Made by a program: the position numbers and the translations under genes
Assembly (NCBI GenBank): GCA_016283095.1
Contig: JAEEMG010000019.1
Location: forward strand, 1-64,000
Origin: Paludibacteraceae bacterium
GTDB lineage: Bacteria; Bacteroidota; Bacteroidia; Bacteroidales; Paludibacteraceae
Direction of reading: 5' to 3'
Length of the DNA stretch: 64,000 nt
Notes under the pieces: generated by a model
Told to the model about the DNA's origin: nothing
Databases searched by the model: none
What the model saw: the letters and a program-made list of their open reading frames with translations, nothing else
Shown: positions 8,309-16,888 of the stretch, piece after piece
Position numbering within the stretch: the first letter of the stretch is position 1
Layout: every line of letters begins with the position of its first letter

Positions 8309-10534
8309 ATGTTAAATGTAATTACAAAATCGGTCAAACTCCCTGACGGCAGAGAGATTACGATCGAGACAGGCAAATTAGCTAAGCAGGCCGACGGAGC
8401 AGTCGTAGTTCGCCTTGGCAAGACAATGTTGCTAGCGACAGTCTGCACAGCATCTGACGCAGTGCCTGGCACAGATTTTATGCCGTTGACAGTAGAATAC
8501 AAGGAAAAATACGGAGCCTACGGCCGTTTCCCTGGTGGATTCACAAAGAGAGAGGGTAAGGCATCCGACTATGAGATACTTACTGCCCGTTTGGTGGACC
8601 GCGCACTACGTCCATTGTTCCCAGACGATTATCACGCAGAGACATTCGTAAATGTATTGATGATTTCAGCTGACGGTGTTGACCAGCCAGACAGTTTGGC
8701 AGGTCTTGCAGCTTCTGCAGCATTGGCAGTATCAGACATTCCATTCAACGGACCAATCTCAGAGGTTCGTGTGATCTTGAAGGATGGCAAGTTCATCATC
8801 AACCCTACATTCGACCAGATGAAGGGTAACGACCTTGATATCATGGTAGCCGCAACATATGAGAACATCATGATGGTTGAGGGTGAGATGAACGAGGTTT
8901 CAGAGGCCACAATGCTTGAGGCATTGAAGGTAGCTCACGAAGCAATCAAGACAGCATGTCTTGTTCAGAAAGAGTTGATGGAGGCTGTCGGCAAGACAGT
9001 TAAGCGTGAGTACAACCACGAAGACAACGATGAGGATTTGAAGAAAGATGTATGGGCTAAGTGTTATGACAAGGCTTACGCATTCGCGTCTTCAGCAAAT
9101 ACAGACAAGCACGACCGTGAGGCTAAGTTCCGCAGCGTAAAGGAGGAGTATATCGCATCTCTTAACCTTTCAGATGACGAGCTAGAGGCTAAGGCCGGCA
9201 TGATCGACAGATACTACCACGCAGTAGAGAAAGAGGCTATGCGTCGTTCTATCCTAGACGAGGGCAAGCGTCTTGACGGACGTAAGACTACTGAGATCCG
9301 TCCAATCTGGTGTGAGGTTGACTATTTGCCAGGTGCACACGGTTCAGCCATCTTCACTCGTGGAGAGACTCAGTCGTTGACAACTTGTACACTAGGAACA
9401 AAGCAGGATGAGAAACTTGTCGATGATGTTTTGAATCAGGGCAAGGAAAGATTCCTTCTTCACTATAACTTCCCTCCATTCTCAACAGGAGAGGCTAAGG
9501 CACAGAGAGGCGTTGGTCGTCGTGAGATCGGACACGGACACTTGGCATGGAGAGCTCTTAAGGGCATGATTCCTGAAGATTATCCATACTGCGTACGTGT
9601 AGTTTCAGACATCATGGAGAGTAACGGTTCTTCATCAATGGCAACAGTTTGTGCTGGTACGCTTTCATTGATGGATGCCGGAGTTAAGATCAAGAAACCA
9701 GTTGCAGGTATCGCAATGGGACTTATCGCAGACGGTGGAAACTGCTACGGTAAGTACGCTATCCTTTCAGATATCCTTGGAGATGAGGACCACCTAGGTG
9801 ATATGGACTTCAAGGTAACAGGTACTAAGGATGGTATCACAGCGACACAGATGGATATCAAGGTAGACGGATTGTCTTACGAGGTTATCGAGAAAGCACT
9901 TGCACAGGCTAAGGAAGGAAGACTTCACATCCTAGGCAAGATTCTTGAGACAATTCCAGAGGTACGTCCAGATCTTAAGGAGCATGCACCACGCATCGTC
10001 ACTATGGACATTCCTAAGGAGCTTATCGGTGCAGTGATCGGACCTGGTGGAAAGATTATCCAGGACATCCAGGAGAAGTCTGGCGCTGTAGTTTCTATCG
10101 ATGAAGTAGACGGTAAGGGACACATCGAAGTAAGTGCTTCTAACAAGACAGCTATCGACGCAGCATTGAGCAGAATCAAGGCTATCGTAGCAGTTCCAGA
10201 GGTTGGCGAGACATACGACGCAAAGGTTAAGAGCATCATGCCATACGGAGCATTCGTAGAGTTTATGCCAGGTAAGGAAGGACTTCTTCACATCTCAGAG
10301 ATCGAGTGGAAGAGATTCGAGACAATGGAGCAGACAGGCATCAAGGAAGGCGACACAATCTCAGTCAAGCTTCTTGACATCGACCAGAAGAGTGGCAAGT
10401 TCAAGCTTTCACACAAAGCATTGCTTCCACGTCCAGAGCGTGTTGAGGGAGAGCGTCCAGAGAGAGGCGACCGTCCTGAGCGACCTCACCACCATCACCA
10501 CAATAACAACAATGGTGGCGGAGATCAAGGATAA
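8309..10534 (+). CDS. pnp: Polyribonucleotide nucleotidyltransferase (PNPase)
   Basis: PNPase is the phosphorolytic 3'-5' exoribonuclease of mRNA turnover, a ring-shaped trimer. The ATG at 8309 gives 741 aa; an upstream TTG in frame is not needed. Order: first RNase PH domain (about 10-140), alpha-helical linker, second RNase PH domain (about 325-550), KH domain with [17 protein letters not shown], and S1 domain with [20 protein letters not shown]. The C-terminal tail after the S1 domain is unusual: an Arg/Glu-rich linker ([19 protein letters not shown]) leads to five His, four Asn and GGGDQG. The family call is certain; the tail's role is unknown. Confidence 0.98.
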   Translation: MLNVITKSVKLPDGREITIETGKLAKQADGAVVVRLGKTMLLATVCTASDAVPGTDFMPLTVEYKEKYGAYGRFPGGFTKREGKASDYEILTARLVDRALRPLFPDDYHAETFVNVLMISADGVDQPDSLAGLAASAALAVSDIPFNGPISEVRVILKDGKFIINPTFDQMKGNDLDIMVAATYENIMMVEGEMNEVSEATMLEALKVAHEAIKTACLVQKELMEAVGKTVKREYNHEDNDEDLKKDVWAKCYDKAYAFASSANTDKHDREAKFRSVKEEYIASLNLSDDELEAKAGMIDRYYHAVEKEAMRRSILDEGKRLDGRKTTEIRPIWCEVDYLPGAHGSAIFTRGETQSLTTCTLGTKQDEKLVDDVLNQGKERFLLHYNFPPFSTGEAKAQRGVGRREIGHGHLAWRALKGMIPEDYPYCVRVVSDIMESNGSSSMATVCAGTLSLMDAGVKIKKPVAGIAMGLIADGGNCYGKYAILSDILGDEDHLGDMDFKVTGTKDGITATQMDIKVDGLSYEVIEKALAQAKEGRLHILGKILETIPEVRPDLKEHAPRIVTMDIPKELIGAVIGPGGKIIQDIQEKSGAVVSIDEVDGKGHIEVSASNKTAIDAALSRIKAIVAVPEVGETYDAKVKSIMPYGAFVEFMPGKEGLLHISEIEWKRFETMEQTGIKEGDTISVKLLDIDQKSGKFKLSHKALLPRPERVEGERPERGDRPERPHHHHHNNNNGGGDQG

Positions 10535-10556
10535 TTGATATTTCTTCATATAGAAA

Positions 10557-10585
10557 GGCATCAGAGCAATCTGATGCCTTTTTTT
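10557..10585 (+). terminator. Intrinsic terminator of pnp
   Basis: A 9-bp stem GGCATCAGA / TCTGATGCC with GCAA loop and seven T lies 22 nt after the pnp stop. Confidence 0.93.
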
Positions 10586-10590
10586 GTTTT

Positions 10591-10654
10591 ATGCGTCTGG
10601 AAGACGCTATCTCTGTAACCCCGTACATACGCAGCGGAGCGTAGTATGTGCGGG
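10591..10654. repeat. Structured dispersed repeat, copy 1
   Basis: The unit begins ATGCGTCTGGAAGACGC (a 6-bp hairpin GCGTCT-gga-AGACGC), then TATCTCTGTAA, then a long hairpin whose arms are CCCCGTACATAC and GTATGTGCGGGG (12 bp with one G-T), capped by CGC / GCG around AGCGGA. It lies just after the pnp terminator. Copies 2-4 are at 10694, 16594 and 16686. No coding or transposase frame is linked to it. Confidence 0.8.
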
Positions 10655-10693
10655 GAGATGCGGTGGATGTGAGGATAGAGAGCCCATGCCCCC

Positions 10694-10766
10694 ATGCGTC
10701 TGGAAGACGCTATCTCTGTAACCCCGTACATACGCAGCGGAGCGTAGTATGTGCGGGGAGATGCGG
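10694..10766. repeat. Structured dispersed repeat, copy 2
   Basis: Same two-hairpin unit as copy 1, identical through the long hairpin. It is followed by a degenerate GATGCGGAGTATG..GCGGGG motif repeated at about 10760 and 10789. Nothing recognisable lies from 10830 to the next gene start at 11000. Confidence 0.8.
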
Positions 10767-10999
10767 AGTATGCGGGGGATGTGAGGGGATGCGGAGTATG
10801 TGCGGGGCCATTATCCCCCACCGTCCTTCCAAACGAAAAAATCAATTATCGTTTGTGTATAAAAAAACTTTTATATAATTTTCCGTTAACAAAATGGACA
10901 ATGGTCATCCTTATTTTACAAAGATGCGAAAACCACACACTTGTATACCGATGATCATTTTTGAAAAAACAAAAGAATTTAATATAAAACTTAAACTAC

Positions 11000-12712
11000 A
11001 TGTCTGACTTTAAAATCAAACGCGCTGATGGCAAAACGCGCGAAATTTCGGGTTACATCTATAGTGCCCCAAACGCAAATGTAAAAAACTTCCGTTCCAC
11101 ACGATATAGTGCGAGCCAACTTCCTAAAAAGGTCGATTTGCGTCCCTACATGACCAGAGTCGAAGACCAAGGTCAAGTAGGCAGCTGTACTGCCAATGCC
11201 GTCGCCGGTGCTTACGAATATCTCGTGAAAAAGAACCAAGGGTTGGAAGACGACTACGACGTAAGCCGCCTGTTCATCTACTACGGTGCACGTGCAAAAC
11301 AAGGCAATGAGAAGAAAGATTCAGGCTCGGCAATTTCCGATGCGGTCTCTCTTCTGGAGGAGACGGGAGCCTGTTCGGAATACACATGGCCATATTCCGA
11401 GCAAAAATCTGTGGTGTTTGCCAAACCTAGTAAAGAAGCTTTTGAAGAGGCAAGCAGACACAAAATCACCGAAGCTGAAATCATTCCGACCACACTCCAG
11501 GCGTGGAAGAGCGCTTTGGCTGAAGGATTCCCTATCATCTTCGGAATATCACTATTCAAATCATTTGACAATCAGAGGAAAAGAGGTTTCGTGCCCAACC
11601 CCTCGTCGACAGAAGCCGCACGTGGTTCACATAGCAGCCACGCAATGCTCTGCGTAGGTTATTCAGACGTCGACAGGGTCTTCATCGTCCGCAATTCATG
11701 GGGAGACAGATGGGGAGACAACGGATATTGCTACATTTCTTACGACTATATCATGAACAAGAAGTATAATCATGGCGACACATGGATCATTCGTGATGCG
11801 GAAGAGGTGGAAGGCAACGAAGACTCCTGGTTTGACGATGACGAGTCGGTATTGACCGATCTTAACGAAGAGTTCGCAAACATGGACGAGGAGACATGGG
11901 AAGAGATGAACGAAAGAATGGGAGATTATCCGTTTCCGCACCGTCTCGGACTACTTTTCACAGCCGCCGCAATTGCGGATGGCGAGTTTTCAGAAGAGGA
12001 GCAGGAAGTGGCGATCGAGCATATAGGCAACGCATTGGAATTGTTTGGCTATGACGATCTTGATCCTGAAGGAGTGTTTGAATATGCGTCTGAGGTAATT
12101 GATGAAAACGAGAATATACTTAACGAGACAGTCGAACTTTTTGGTGAATATTTGTCGGGAGAAGCACTTGCCACAATCCTGCAGCAGATGCGAGAGATTG
12201 CAGGTGCGGATGAACTAGACGAAGAGGAATCCGACTTCATCGACACTGTGGAATCAGCTTGGATGGGAGGCGACGACGATGAAGACGAGGATGAGGAAGA
12301 ATGTGATTGTGATGACGACGAGGAAAGCGAGTGCGACGAAGATGAAGAAGACGAAGATCTTGATGAGTACGAGACCTTCACCGTCACTTTAGGAGGACCG
12401 AATTCTGATGAGCCGTCATACCTTTCCATCTGCGATCAAGAAGCCTATTCGGAAGATGACGACGACGATTGTCTTGAGAATGTGGAAATCGTCTTTACAG
12501 GAACTAAATTCGTGACCGCTAGCAAAGCGAAAAACGACATTGTGGCCGAGAATGAGAACGAAGCAGAGATTGAGACATTGAAGAAAGGATGCGACTATTC
12601 ATTCGTCACCAACACAGGATATGAAGGACGTATCATTGTGGAAGACGGTGAGATGGATGGCAAAGACGCAGAGATAGAAGTCACTGTATACTATTGCGAA
12701 TCAGATGATTAA
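11000..12712 (+). CDS. Cytosolic papain-like (C1) cysteine protease with TerB-like and acidic domains
   Basis: 570 aa with no signal peptide (MSDFKIKRADGK). The N-terminal 280 residues are a C1-family peptidase with all catalytic elements: the oxyanion Gln and Cys in EDQGQVGSCTANA (Cys63), His in SHAMLCVGY (about 214) and Asn in VRNSWGDRWGDNGY (about 231). Residues about 310-400 resemble a TerB-like helical domain (GLLFTAAAIADGEFSEEEQ). A run of Asp/Glu with interspersed Cys follows (about 420-460), then a roughly 110-residue C-terminal domain I do not recognise (begins FTVTLGGPNSDEPSYLS). Most bacterial C1 peptidases are exported, so the cytosolic layout is odd. The substrate is unknown. Confidence 0.8.
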   Translation: MSDFKIKRADGKTREISGYIYSAPNANVKNFRSTRYSASQLPKKVDLRPYMTRVEDQGQVGSCTANAVAGAYEYLVKKNQGLEDDYDVSRLFIYYGARAKQGNEKKDSGSAISDAVSLLEETGACSEYTWPYSEQKSVVFAKPSKEAFEEASRHKITEAEIIPTTLQAWKSALAEGFPIIFGISLFKSFDNQRKRGFVPNPSSTEAARGSHSSHAMLCVGYSDVDRVFIVRNSWGDRWGDNGYCYISYDYIMNKKYNHGDTWIIRDAEEVEGNEDSWFDDDESVLTDLNEEFANMDEETWEEMNERMGDYPFPHRLGLLFTAAAIADGEFSEEEQEVAIEHIGNALELFGYDDLDPEGVFEYASEVIDENENILNETVELFGEYLSGEALATILQQMREIAGADELDEEESDFIDTVESAWMGGDDDEDEDEEECDCDDDEESECDEDEEDEDLDEYETFTVTLGGPNSDEPSYLSICDQEAYSEDDDDDCLENVEIVFTGTKFVTASKAKNDIVAENENEAEIETLKKGCDYSFVTNTGYEGRIIVEDGEMDGKDAEIEVTVYYCESDD

Positions 12713-12756
12713 ACAACAGATTATATAAAGAAAATCTGTCGTCAAAACCAACTATT

Positions 12757-12798
12757 CCCCAATCAGCTCCATCTTGAAAAAGGTGGGGCTGATTGGGT
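12757..12798 (+). terminator. Long hairpin downstream of the protease gene, probable terminator
   Basis: A stem of about 19 bp (CCCAATCAGC..CCATCTT against AAGGTGGGGCTGATTGGG, some G-T pairs) with a GAAA loop. It is followed by TATATATAT rather than a clean T run, so efficiency is uncertain. Confidence 0.55.
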
Positions 12799-12958
12799 AT
12801 ATATATCTACGAAAAATCTTATAGATTTAGTTTTTTTATTAATTTTGAGATGTTTTTTGTACTCTACAGAGCATACGTCTGGAAATGAGACATATGACGA
12901 TGGAGAATAAAGTGGAAAATACTTAATATATAATATAAATTAATTTGGATTTTTAGTC

Positions 12959-14788
12959 ATGTTTAATTTTATGAAAAAAGACACGAAAAAGAAAGCTATA
13001 AAAAAAGAAGAAAAAAACATTGTTAATAGTATAGTTGCTGCAGATTTGAAAAATAAGATATTGGAATATGTCAAAAAAGAAAACACTGATTACGCAATAA
13101 TGGTGAATGGGGATTGGGGAAGCGGAAAAACTTATTTCATAGAGAAAGAACTTAAAATTGAATCATCTAATTTATATAGAATAAGTCTATTTGGAATTGA
13201 GTCTATTCATGAGTTAACGAGAGAGATTGAAAAAAAAGTATTTCCTAATTATTATATCACGAAGGATTTTTTTGGTGTTTTATCAGGAACATTAAAAATA
13301 GATAAAAAATTTGATATTAATTCCGAAACGATAAATAATATAGTTCAGAAAGTATCTGATTATTTATCATATAAAAACAAAGTAATTGTATTTGATGATA
13401 TTGAAAGGCATTCTCCTAAATTGCATATGTCTGAAATATTAGGATTTGTCAATAATTTAGTAGAGAATCTATCTGCTAAAGTTATTGTTCTTTGTAATAG
13501 AAATCAGATTACAAAGGATGCAGAAACAATGGCATTGTATCAGGAAAAATCAATAAGAGAATGTTATTATCTTAAGCCAGATATTAATAAGGCATATAAT
13601 AGTTTAGTTATAGAAAACATAACAGACAAAGAAATCCAAGATATTTTCCTTAAAAACACAAAGGATTTCATGGCACCATTTATCATCTCAAATTGTGTTA
13701 ATATAAGGACATTAAAATACGTTTTTGAAAAATTTATTGAACTTCGTGATGCTATTGACAATAACGAGATAAAGAACAATGAGTTCATACTACAAATATT
13801 ATTTATTTCATTATCCGTATTTACAATAGAATATAAAAAAGGAAAAGACATTTCTTTTGCAGACATCGTTCCATCAAAACACAGATATTCAAACTTCAAT
13901 TTGTATATAAGCAACGATTCAAATAAAGAAAACAAGTTATCAGATAAATATAGACCACTCATTCGATATATCGAACCAATTAAAAGTATTGAAAATTTAG
14001 TAATTAATGGTGTTTTTGACAAAGAAGAATTTAATCAAAGATTGTTAGTTTATTGTCCATCTAGTGGAAAGACAAACGACGCCATGGTTAATTTATCGTT
14101 GTTATTTCATCCAACTGAAATTGATGACGATAAATTTTTTAACGTTATAGATAAAGTAAAACAATATATATCTGAAGGTAAATATTCCTTGAAAGAAATC
14201 TTTGAGATTTCGATGTGTTTTGATGATTTTGATTATTATAAATTATCTGGATTTAGTTATTCTTACGATTCTAATTTAAATATTAAAATATATAATGCGG
14301 CAGAAAAAGAACTTCAAAAATTTAATAAACATGACATAACGTCTGTACAATTATTTCTTAATGATTCATTCAAAAGCTCTAAAACTTTCACTAAGAATTT
14401 AGTGAGCCATATTAAAAATGAAGTTGAAAAAATAAAAAGCAATTTTGAGCAAAAAGAAATAGAATATTTTCTTAACCTTGTAAGAGACAATTCAACTGCA
14501 TCATTATCAGCTTACATGGAAGACATAAATAACCGTTTAATTATTACTTATCCAAAGTTCGATGTCAATGAGTTTTGCGAGAGTATTTATTCTGCAAATC
14601 AGTCAACACGAAGGGCCTTTGAGTTGGGATGTTATCGTTGGTTCCCAACAAGAATACAAGGAGAGGATACAAAATTCATAAAAAGGAAATTGGAAATAGC
14701 CCAAAACTTTGATCAATATGTGAAGGGACACCAACTTACTCCATCAAATCTAATATTAAAGAATATAATAGCAAGATTAAGATCATAG
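12959..14788 (+). CDS. KAP-type P-loop NTPase, AT-rich and probably acquired
   Basis: 609 aa. Walker A is NGDWGSGKTYF (GSGKT at 54-58) and Walker B is KVIVFDDIERHSP near 143, the pattern of KAP-family and related STAND-like P-loop NTPases, where the NTPase often serves in membrane- or phage-related functions. The C-terminal 400 residues are helical, Lys/Asn/Ile-rich and match no domain I know; I see no transmembrane segment. Base composition is far more AT-rich than both neighbours, suggesting horizontal acquisition. It stands alone, with a terminator after it and no partner gene on its strand. A defence role is possible but unproven. Confidence 0.7.
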   Translation: MFNFMKKDTKKKAIKKEEKNIVNSIVAADLKNKILEYVKKENTDYAIMVNGDWGSGKTYFIEKELKIESSNLYRISLFGIESIHELTREIEKKVFPNYYITKDFFGVLSGTLKIDKKFDINSETINNIVQKVSDYLSYKNKVIVFDDIERHSPKLHMSEILGFVNNLVENLSAKVIVLCNRNQITKDAETMALYQEKSIRECYYLKPDINKAYNSLVIENITDKEIQDIFLKNTKDFMAPFIISNCVNIRTLKYVFEKFIELRDAIDNNEIKNNEFILQILFISLSVFTIEYKKGKDISFADIVPSKHRYSNFNLYISNDSNKENKLSDKYRPLIRYIEPIKSIENLVINGVFDKEEFNQRLLVYCPSSGKTNDAMVNLSLLFHPTEIDDDKFFNVIDKVKQYISEGKYSLKEIFEISMCFDDFDYYKLSGFSYSYDSNLNIKIYNAAEKELQKFNKHDITSVQLFLNDSFKSSKTFTKNLVSHIKNEVEKIKSNFEQKEIEYFLNLVRDNSTASLSAYMEDINNRLIITYPKFDVNEFCESIYSANQSTRRAFELGCYRWFPTRIQGEDTKFIKRKLEIAQNFDQYVKGHQLTPSNLILKNIIARLRS

Positions 14789-14808
14789 AATATCCAAAAA
14801 CTTATCCC

Positions 14809-14834
14809 AAAGCATCCCCATCCGGATGCTTTTG
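14809..14834 (+). terminator. Terminator of the KAP NTPase gene
   Basis: A 9-bp stem AAAGCATCC / GGATGCTTT with a 6-nt loop, followed by TTGTTATT. Confidence 0.7.
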
Positions 14835-14977
14835 TTATTCATGGAAATTAAAGACAAATTGCTTCGTAAAATCATTGTTTTTTAGATAATGTTCCACTCC
14901 ATTCATGGCTGCTGTTTTCTTTTGCTCCATCCAATTGCATGAATGTGTGAGATTATCCATACAAGCCAAAAATTTGC

Positions 14978-14985
14978 TATATTTG
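14978..14985 (+). promoter_or_regulatory. -7 box for the first AAA/PD-(D/E)XK gene
   Basis: TATATTTG, 22 nt before the ATG at 15008; no clear -33 partner. Confidence 0.45.
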
Positions 14986-15007
14986 CATTATAAACATACA
15001 GAAAACG

Positions 15008-16555
15008 ATGAAATACCCGATTGGCATACAGACATTTGAAAAGATTATCACAGGGGGCTATACCTATGTGGATAAAACGGACTTGGTGTATAAACTGGTC
15101 TCGTCTGGAGATTATTATTTTCTGAGCCGTCCTCGTCGTTTCGGGAAAAGTCTTCTCACCACAACCATAGAAGCTTATTTTCAAGGCCGAAAAGACCTGT
15201 TCAAAGGTCTCGCCATGGAAAAACTTGAAAAAGATTGGATAGAATACCCTGTGTTCCATATTGACTTCTCAAGCGCTGACTATACCAATCCTACAACGCT
15301 GACTAACAGACTGAACACCTACTTGTCGCAATGGGAAAAAATATATGGGAAAAACGATGTGGAAATCGCTATCGGAGATCGTTTATATGGTGTTGTTAGC
15401 CGAGCAAAAGAAAAAACTGGCAAACATGTGGTCATTCTGGTAGACGAGTACGACAAACCGTTGACTGACGCTATCGGCATACCAGAAATTCAAGATGCAA
15501 ACAGAGCTTTGCTTCAAGAGGTATATGGCATCATGAAACGTGCTGACCGTCACATCCGTTTCGCTTTCCTGACCGGAGTCACCCGCTATGGAAAACTGGG
15601 AATATTCAGTGCGGCAAACAATCCTAGGGACATTTCCATGAGCAACGACTATGCTACCATTTGTGGAATAACAGAGACGGAATTGCACAGTTATTTTGAC
15701 AATGAAATCAAACAGTTTGCAGAAAAACAGAAAATCGATGAAACATCCATGTATAATATGCTTAAACATAAATATGATGGATATCATTTCTGTGAACACT
15801 CTGAAGATGTGTATAATCCATTCAGCGTACTAAACGCACTCTCCGACAAGCAGTTGTCTAACTATTGGTTTGCCACTGGCACCCCGACCTATCTGGTCAG
15901 AATGCTGCAAAAAAGCGACATCGACATCCCTGATTTTGAGGATGATCTGATGGCCACCGAAGAAATGCTTGCCACCTTCGGAAATGGAGATAGCAACGTC
16001 ATCGCAGCGTTGTATCAAAGTGGATACCTCACAATAAAAGGATTTCATGACAATTGCTATATACTCGGATTCCCTAACGATGAGGTTTCTGAGGGGTTGA
16101 CTCGTGTACTGATACCAAATTACGTGACTTCCTCTACAAGCGACAGAAAAGATCTCGACATCATCAAGTTGCGCCAACTTATTGACGCTGACAACATAGA
16201 TGGATTCATGACCCAAATGCAAATCATAATGAGCCAGATACCATTCGAAAGCAACAATCAGAAACTGATTGAAGCGAATTTCCGTAACATGCTGTATTTG
16301 ATGATACGAGCCACTGGCCACAAGGTGTCTGTTGAATATCCTGTGTTAGGCGGACGAATCGACGTCTTCTTCGAGACAAAAAAATGTGCATACATCATCG
16401 AATGCAAACGTAATCAATCGGCACAAGAGGCTTTGGATCAAATAGACGAGAAAAGATATGCAGAAAAGATATCCGCTCCAAACAAAATGATTGTGAAAAT
16501 AGGGGCTAACTTCAGCACAAACGAACGAAATCTGACTGAATGGAAGGTGGATTGA
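15008..16555 (+). CDS. AAA-ATPase-like / PD-(D/E)XK nuclease family protein (DUF1703 type), first copy
   Basis: 515 aa. The N-terminal AAA-ATPase-like domain has the family's YVDKTDLVYKL motif and the variant P-loop SRPRRFGKSLL, then VVILVDEYDKPLTDA as Walker B. The C-terminal DUF1703 nuclease-like domain shows GGRIDVFFETKKCAYIIECK, the Asp and Glu-x-Lys of PD-(D/E)XK enzymes. Such proteins occur in many copies in Bacteroidales; function is unknown, with nuclease and defence or mobile roles proposed. A second, divergent member follows at 16889. Repeat copies 3 and 4 lie directly downstream. Confidence 0.88.
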   Translation: MKYPIGIQTFEKIITGGYTYVDKTDLVYKLVSSGDYYFLSRPRRFGKSLLTTTIEAYFQGRKDLFKGLAMEKLEKDWIEYPVFHIDFSSADYTNPTTLTNRLNTYLSQWEKIYGKNDVEIAIGDRLYGVVSRAKEKTGKHVVILVDEYDKPLTDAIGIPEIQDANRALLQEVYGIMKRADRHIRFAFLTGVTRYGKLGIFSAANNPRDISMSNDYATICGITETELHSYFDNEIKQFAEKQKIDETSMYNMLKHKYDGYHFCEHSEDVYNPFSVLNALSDKQLSNYWFATGTPTYLVRMLQKSDIDIPDFEDDLMATEEMLATFGNGDSNVIAALYQSGYLTIKGFHDNCYILGFPNDEVSEGLTRVLIPNYVTSSTSDRKDLDIIKLRQLIDADNIDGFMTQMQIIMSQIPFESNNQKLIEANFRNMLYLMIRATGHKVSVEYPVLGGRIDVFFETKKCAYIIECKRNQSAQEALDQIDEKRYAEKISAPNKMIVKIGANFSTNERNLTEWKVD

Positions 16556-16593
16556 CTAAACAAATATATCACCGATTTAAATAGAAGTGTGTA

Positions 16594-16678
16594 GATGCGT
16601 CTGGAAGACGCTATCTCCGTAACCCCGTACATACACAGCGGAGTGTAGTATGTGCGGGGGATGCGAGGATAGAGAGCC
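16594..16678. repeat. Structured dispersed repeat, copy 3
   Basis: Same unit as copies 1 and 2. In the inner stem of the long hairpin CGC / GCG has become CAC / GTG, two changes that keep all pairs. Like copy 1 it is followed by GGATAGAGAGCC. Confidence 0.8.
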
Positions 16679-16685
16679 AACAACA

Positions 16686-16716
16686 ATGCGTCTGGAAGAC
16701 GCTATCTCCATAACCA
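16686..16716. repeat. Structured dispersed repeat, copy 4 (truncated)
   Basis: Only the first hairpin and the TATCTCCATAACC segment remain; the long hairpin is missing. It lies 25 nt before the dcu relic. Confidence 0.7.
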
Positions 16717-16740
16717 CACATAGTTATATGCGCGACGCCA

Positions 16741-16788
16741 TTAATAAATCATCATCGCCAGTGCGTAACCCACAATACATGATACCGT
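16741..16788 (-). pseudogene. Relic of a dcu-type transporter gene, last 15 codons
   Basis: The minus strand reads TVSCIVGYALAMMIY then TAA. The intact dcu gene ends TVSCIVGYALTMVIY. The two 48-nt ends match at 41 positions, and five of the seven differences are synonymous, so both ends evolved as coding sequence before this one was cut off. Similarity fades upstream of it. The stretch 16789-16834 shows nothing recognisable. Confidence 0.75.
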
Positions 16789-16834
16789 CAATATTCTGAC
16801 TTACGTTCCTCAGTATTCATGTCATCCCCAATAA

Positions 16835-16866
16835 TTTGTCCAAGAAATTGAAAATATCTATCTTTG
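16835..16866 (+). promoter_or_regulatory. Bacteroidota promoter, TTTG-N20-TATCTTTG
   Basis: TTTG 16835-16838 and TATCTTTG 16859-16866 with 20 bp between: a full consensus match, 22 nt before the ATG at 16889. Confidence 0.75.
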
Positions 16867-16888
16867 TGATAATTAAAATGTAGAAGTT

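Noticed and set aside
10489-10510. PNPase His run as a leftover cloning tag
   Set aside because: It is five His in mixed codons followed by an Asn/Gly tail inside natural flanking DNA with a native terminator.
10591-10830. Possible CRISPR array
   Set aside because: Only two full units with a non-uniform spacer of about 40 bp, internal hairpins and distant copies elsewhere; no cas genes nearby.
10561-10845. Minus-strand frame with MYGVTEIASSRR repeated, also seen at 16438-16686
   Set aside because: It is only the translation of the dispersed hairpin repeat; it has no start context or conserved protein features.
12049-12429. Serine-rich minus-strand frame
   Set aside because: It is the complement of the Asp/Glu codon run in the C1 protease gene.
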